14,649 nt of DNA from an uncultured Vampirovibrio sp. (GTDB lineage: Bacteria > Cyanobacteriota > Vampirovibrionia > Gastranaerophilales > Gastranaerophilaceae). The notes beneath the pieces are model-generated. The model had not been told where the DNA came from, did no database searches, and worked only from the letters and a program-made list of their open reading frames with translations. The DNA lies in assembly GCA_910579975.1 (NCBI GenBank), contig CAJTWU010000013.1, positions 37,833 through 52,481 of the forward strand, in the 5' to 3' direction. A program made the translations under genes and the position numbers. Positions 13,803 through 14,649 of this stretch are shown piece after piece. Within the stretch, counting starts at the first letter, position 1. Every line of letters begins with the position of its first letter.

Positions 13803-14489
13803 ATGAATTATATAAAAAGTTTAATTTTAGGTGCTGTTGCATTATCTTTAAGCTTATCGAGTGTTCAAGCCGGTACATTTAAGGCTGATGCAAGAACAAA
13901 AAGAATTCCTGCTGGAACAGTTTTTCAGCTTGAGTTTTTACAGCCGGTTGGAACTTATTCAGGAGGCATGGGAGACTCATTTACTGCAACTATTAAAAAT
14001 GAACAAACTTCTGATACAGGAGTTATTATTCCTGCCGGAACTGTTGTTCGAGGAAGCATAAATGAAGTTAAAACTGCAAAAAGATTTTCACGCGGAGCAA
14101 AATTATACCTTGATTTTGATCATGTAGTTACTCCAACTGGAAGACAAATCCCTCTTGATATGGCTGTTTGTCAATTTGAAAATATTTACTATGACGGAGG
14201 TTTATACAAAAACCTTGGTTATGGAGAAGCGGTCAAAGCAAATTACAATCGCGGAGTAGAAATTACTAAAAGCACTACAGAATATGGAATGAAAGCCGGT
14301 GATACGGCTCCGGGCATGCAATACTTAACAACACCTTTCTGCGCAATAGGCGGATTCTTAGGCGGGGTTGGATATTTTGTTGGTGATAGCGTTGCAGATA
14401 TGTTTAGAAAAGGTAAAGAAGTAAATATTAATACTGGTGATATTATTACTGTTAAATTGATAAATCCAATTGATATTCCTGTTTATTAG
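13803..14489 (+). CDS. Exported protein with a VirB10/TrbI-like repeat pattern
   Basis: The 228-residue product has a signal peptide (MNYIKSLILGAVALSLSLSS, then VQA-G, cleavage after Ala23). Residues 34-118 show the pattern IPAGTVFQLEFLQPV, then GVIIPAGTVVRGSINEV, then TPTGRQIPL. This alternation of IPxGT and G-I strands resembles the C-terminal beta domain of VirB10/TrbI proteins. A Gly-rich hydrophobic segment (about 180-205, IGGFLGGVGYFVGDSV) could be a membrane-inserting helix. No full VirB10 layout or other type IV secretion gene is present, so a stand-alone envelope protein is more likely. It has its own promoter and a terminator after it. The resemblance is by eye and low in certainty; export is likely. 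Confidence 0.75.
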   Translation: MNYIKSLILGAVALSLSLSSVQAGTFKADARTKRIPAGTVFQLEFLQPVGTYSGGMGDSFTATIKNEQTSDTGVIIPAGTVVRGSINEVKTAKRFSRGAKLYLDFDHVVTPTGRQIPLDMAVCQFENIYYDGGLYKNLGYGEAVKANYNRGVEITKSTTEYGMKAGDTAPGMQYLTTPFCAIGGFLGGVGYFVGDSVADMFRKGKEVNINTGDIITVKLINPIDIPVY

Positions 14490-14493
14490 AAAT

Positions 14494-14525
14494 AAAAAAG
14501 AGCCGATTAAATCGGCTCTTTTTTT
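14494..14525. terminator. Bidirectional intrinsic terminator between convergent genes
   Basis: AGAGCCGAT (14499-14507) pairs with ATCGGCTCT (14511-14519), flanked by an A-run (14494-14499) and a T-run (14519-14525), so it has a U-tract on either strand. It lies between the exported-protein gene and a minus-strand gene ending at 14524 and should serve both. Confidence 0.92.
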
Positions 14526-14649
14526 ATAAAGAATTATATGCATAGAGTATTTTGTATCCGTTATCAACAATAGAACCGGTACAAGATTGAGTATTAGTAG
14601 GTTTTTTAGACCTATTAGAAGGACAGCCGTTTGTCCATAAAATATTGTT
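14524..14649 (-). CDS. C-terminal tail of an unidentified, probably extracellular protein
   Basis: The last 41 codons of a minus-strand gene are visible up to TAA at 14526-14524; the rest lies outside the window. The tail contains WTNGCPSNRSKKPTNTQSC and then TGSIVDNGYKILYAY. Two cysteines 14 residues apart and many Asn, Thr and Ser residues suggest an exported, disulfide-bonded end such as that of a type IV pilin-like protein, but this is a guess. The stop lies inside a bidirectional terminator, which supports a real gene end. The frame was too short at the edge to stand out on length alone. Confidence 0.55.
   Translation of the reverse strand, partial: NNILWTNGCPSNRSKKPTNTQSCTGSIVDNGYKILYAYNSL

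Noticed and set aside
1..14649. CRISPR array, insertion sequence, phage or toxin-antitoxin genes, tRNA or rRNA
   Set aside because: No spaced direct repeats, transposase or integrase motifs, or tRNA cloverleaf were seen; nearly all sequence is explained by ordinary genes.

Overview
The window is AT-rich, densely packed bacterial chromosome. The best reading is a flagellated, non-photosynthetic relative of cyanobacteria (Vampirovibrionia / 'Melainabacteria', perhaps Gastranaerophilales). The main reason is a 520-residue P-loop ATPase with a C-terminal R3H domain, the Ycf45 architecture typical of cyanobacteria and plastids, in the same window as a flagellin and with no photosynthesis gene. This placement is inferred from family knowledge and was not tested by phylogeny.

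Layout. 1-1738: translation block with the end of nusG, then rplK and rplA, closed by two tandem intrinsic terminators. rplK and rplA each carry a near-identical folded leader just before the Shine-Dalgarno sequence. 1750-4277: operon of a stand-alone parvulin, an M24 Xaa-Pro aminopeptidase and a SpoU/TrmH-family RNA methyltransferase, with 8- and 4-base gene overlaps. 5634-4256 (minus): a short divergent polyprenyl synthetase and signal peptidase I, overlapping the methyltransferase tail to tail by 22 bases. 6898-5676 (minus): flagellin with a structured leader and a terminator. 7155-7595: an unrecognised 146-residue protein divergent from flagellin. 7751-10275: the Ycf45-like ATPase and a membrane-anchored family 2 glycosyltransferase. 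11489-10344 (minus): an unrecognised 381-residue protein behind a strong flagellar sigma-28 promoter. 11621-14489: ruvB, a YibE/F-type membrane protein and an exported 228-residue protein. 14524-14649 (minus): the tail of a further gene.

Most genes are housekeeping. The less explained signals are regulatory: (i) paired L1-type RNA elements before rplK and rplA; (ii) a flagellin leader with two hairpins that expose GGA in their loops, as expected of CsrA targets; (iii) a sigma-28 promoter on an axial-protein-like gene of unknown function; (iv) three genes whose -10 box ends exactly six bases before ATG, predicting leaderless mRNAs; and (v) an orphan strong Shine-Dalgarno with a 13-codon ORF just after flagellin. 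I see no CRISPR array, insertion sequence, tRNA or rRNA. No intact new multi-gene system is evident. The best novelty candidates are the sigma-28-driven 381-residue protein and the flagellin leader.
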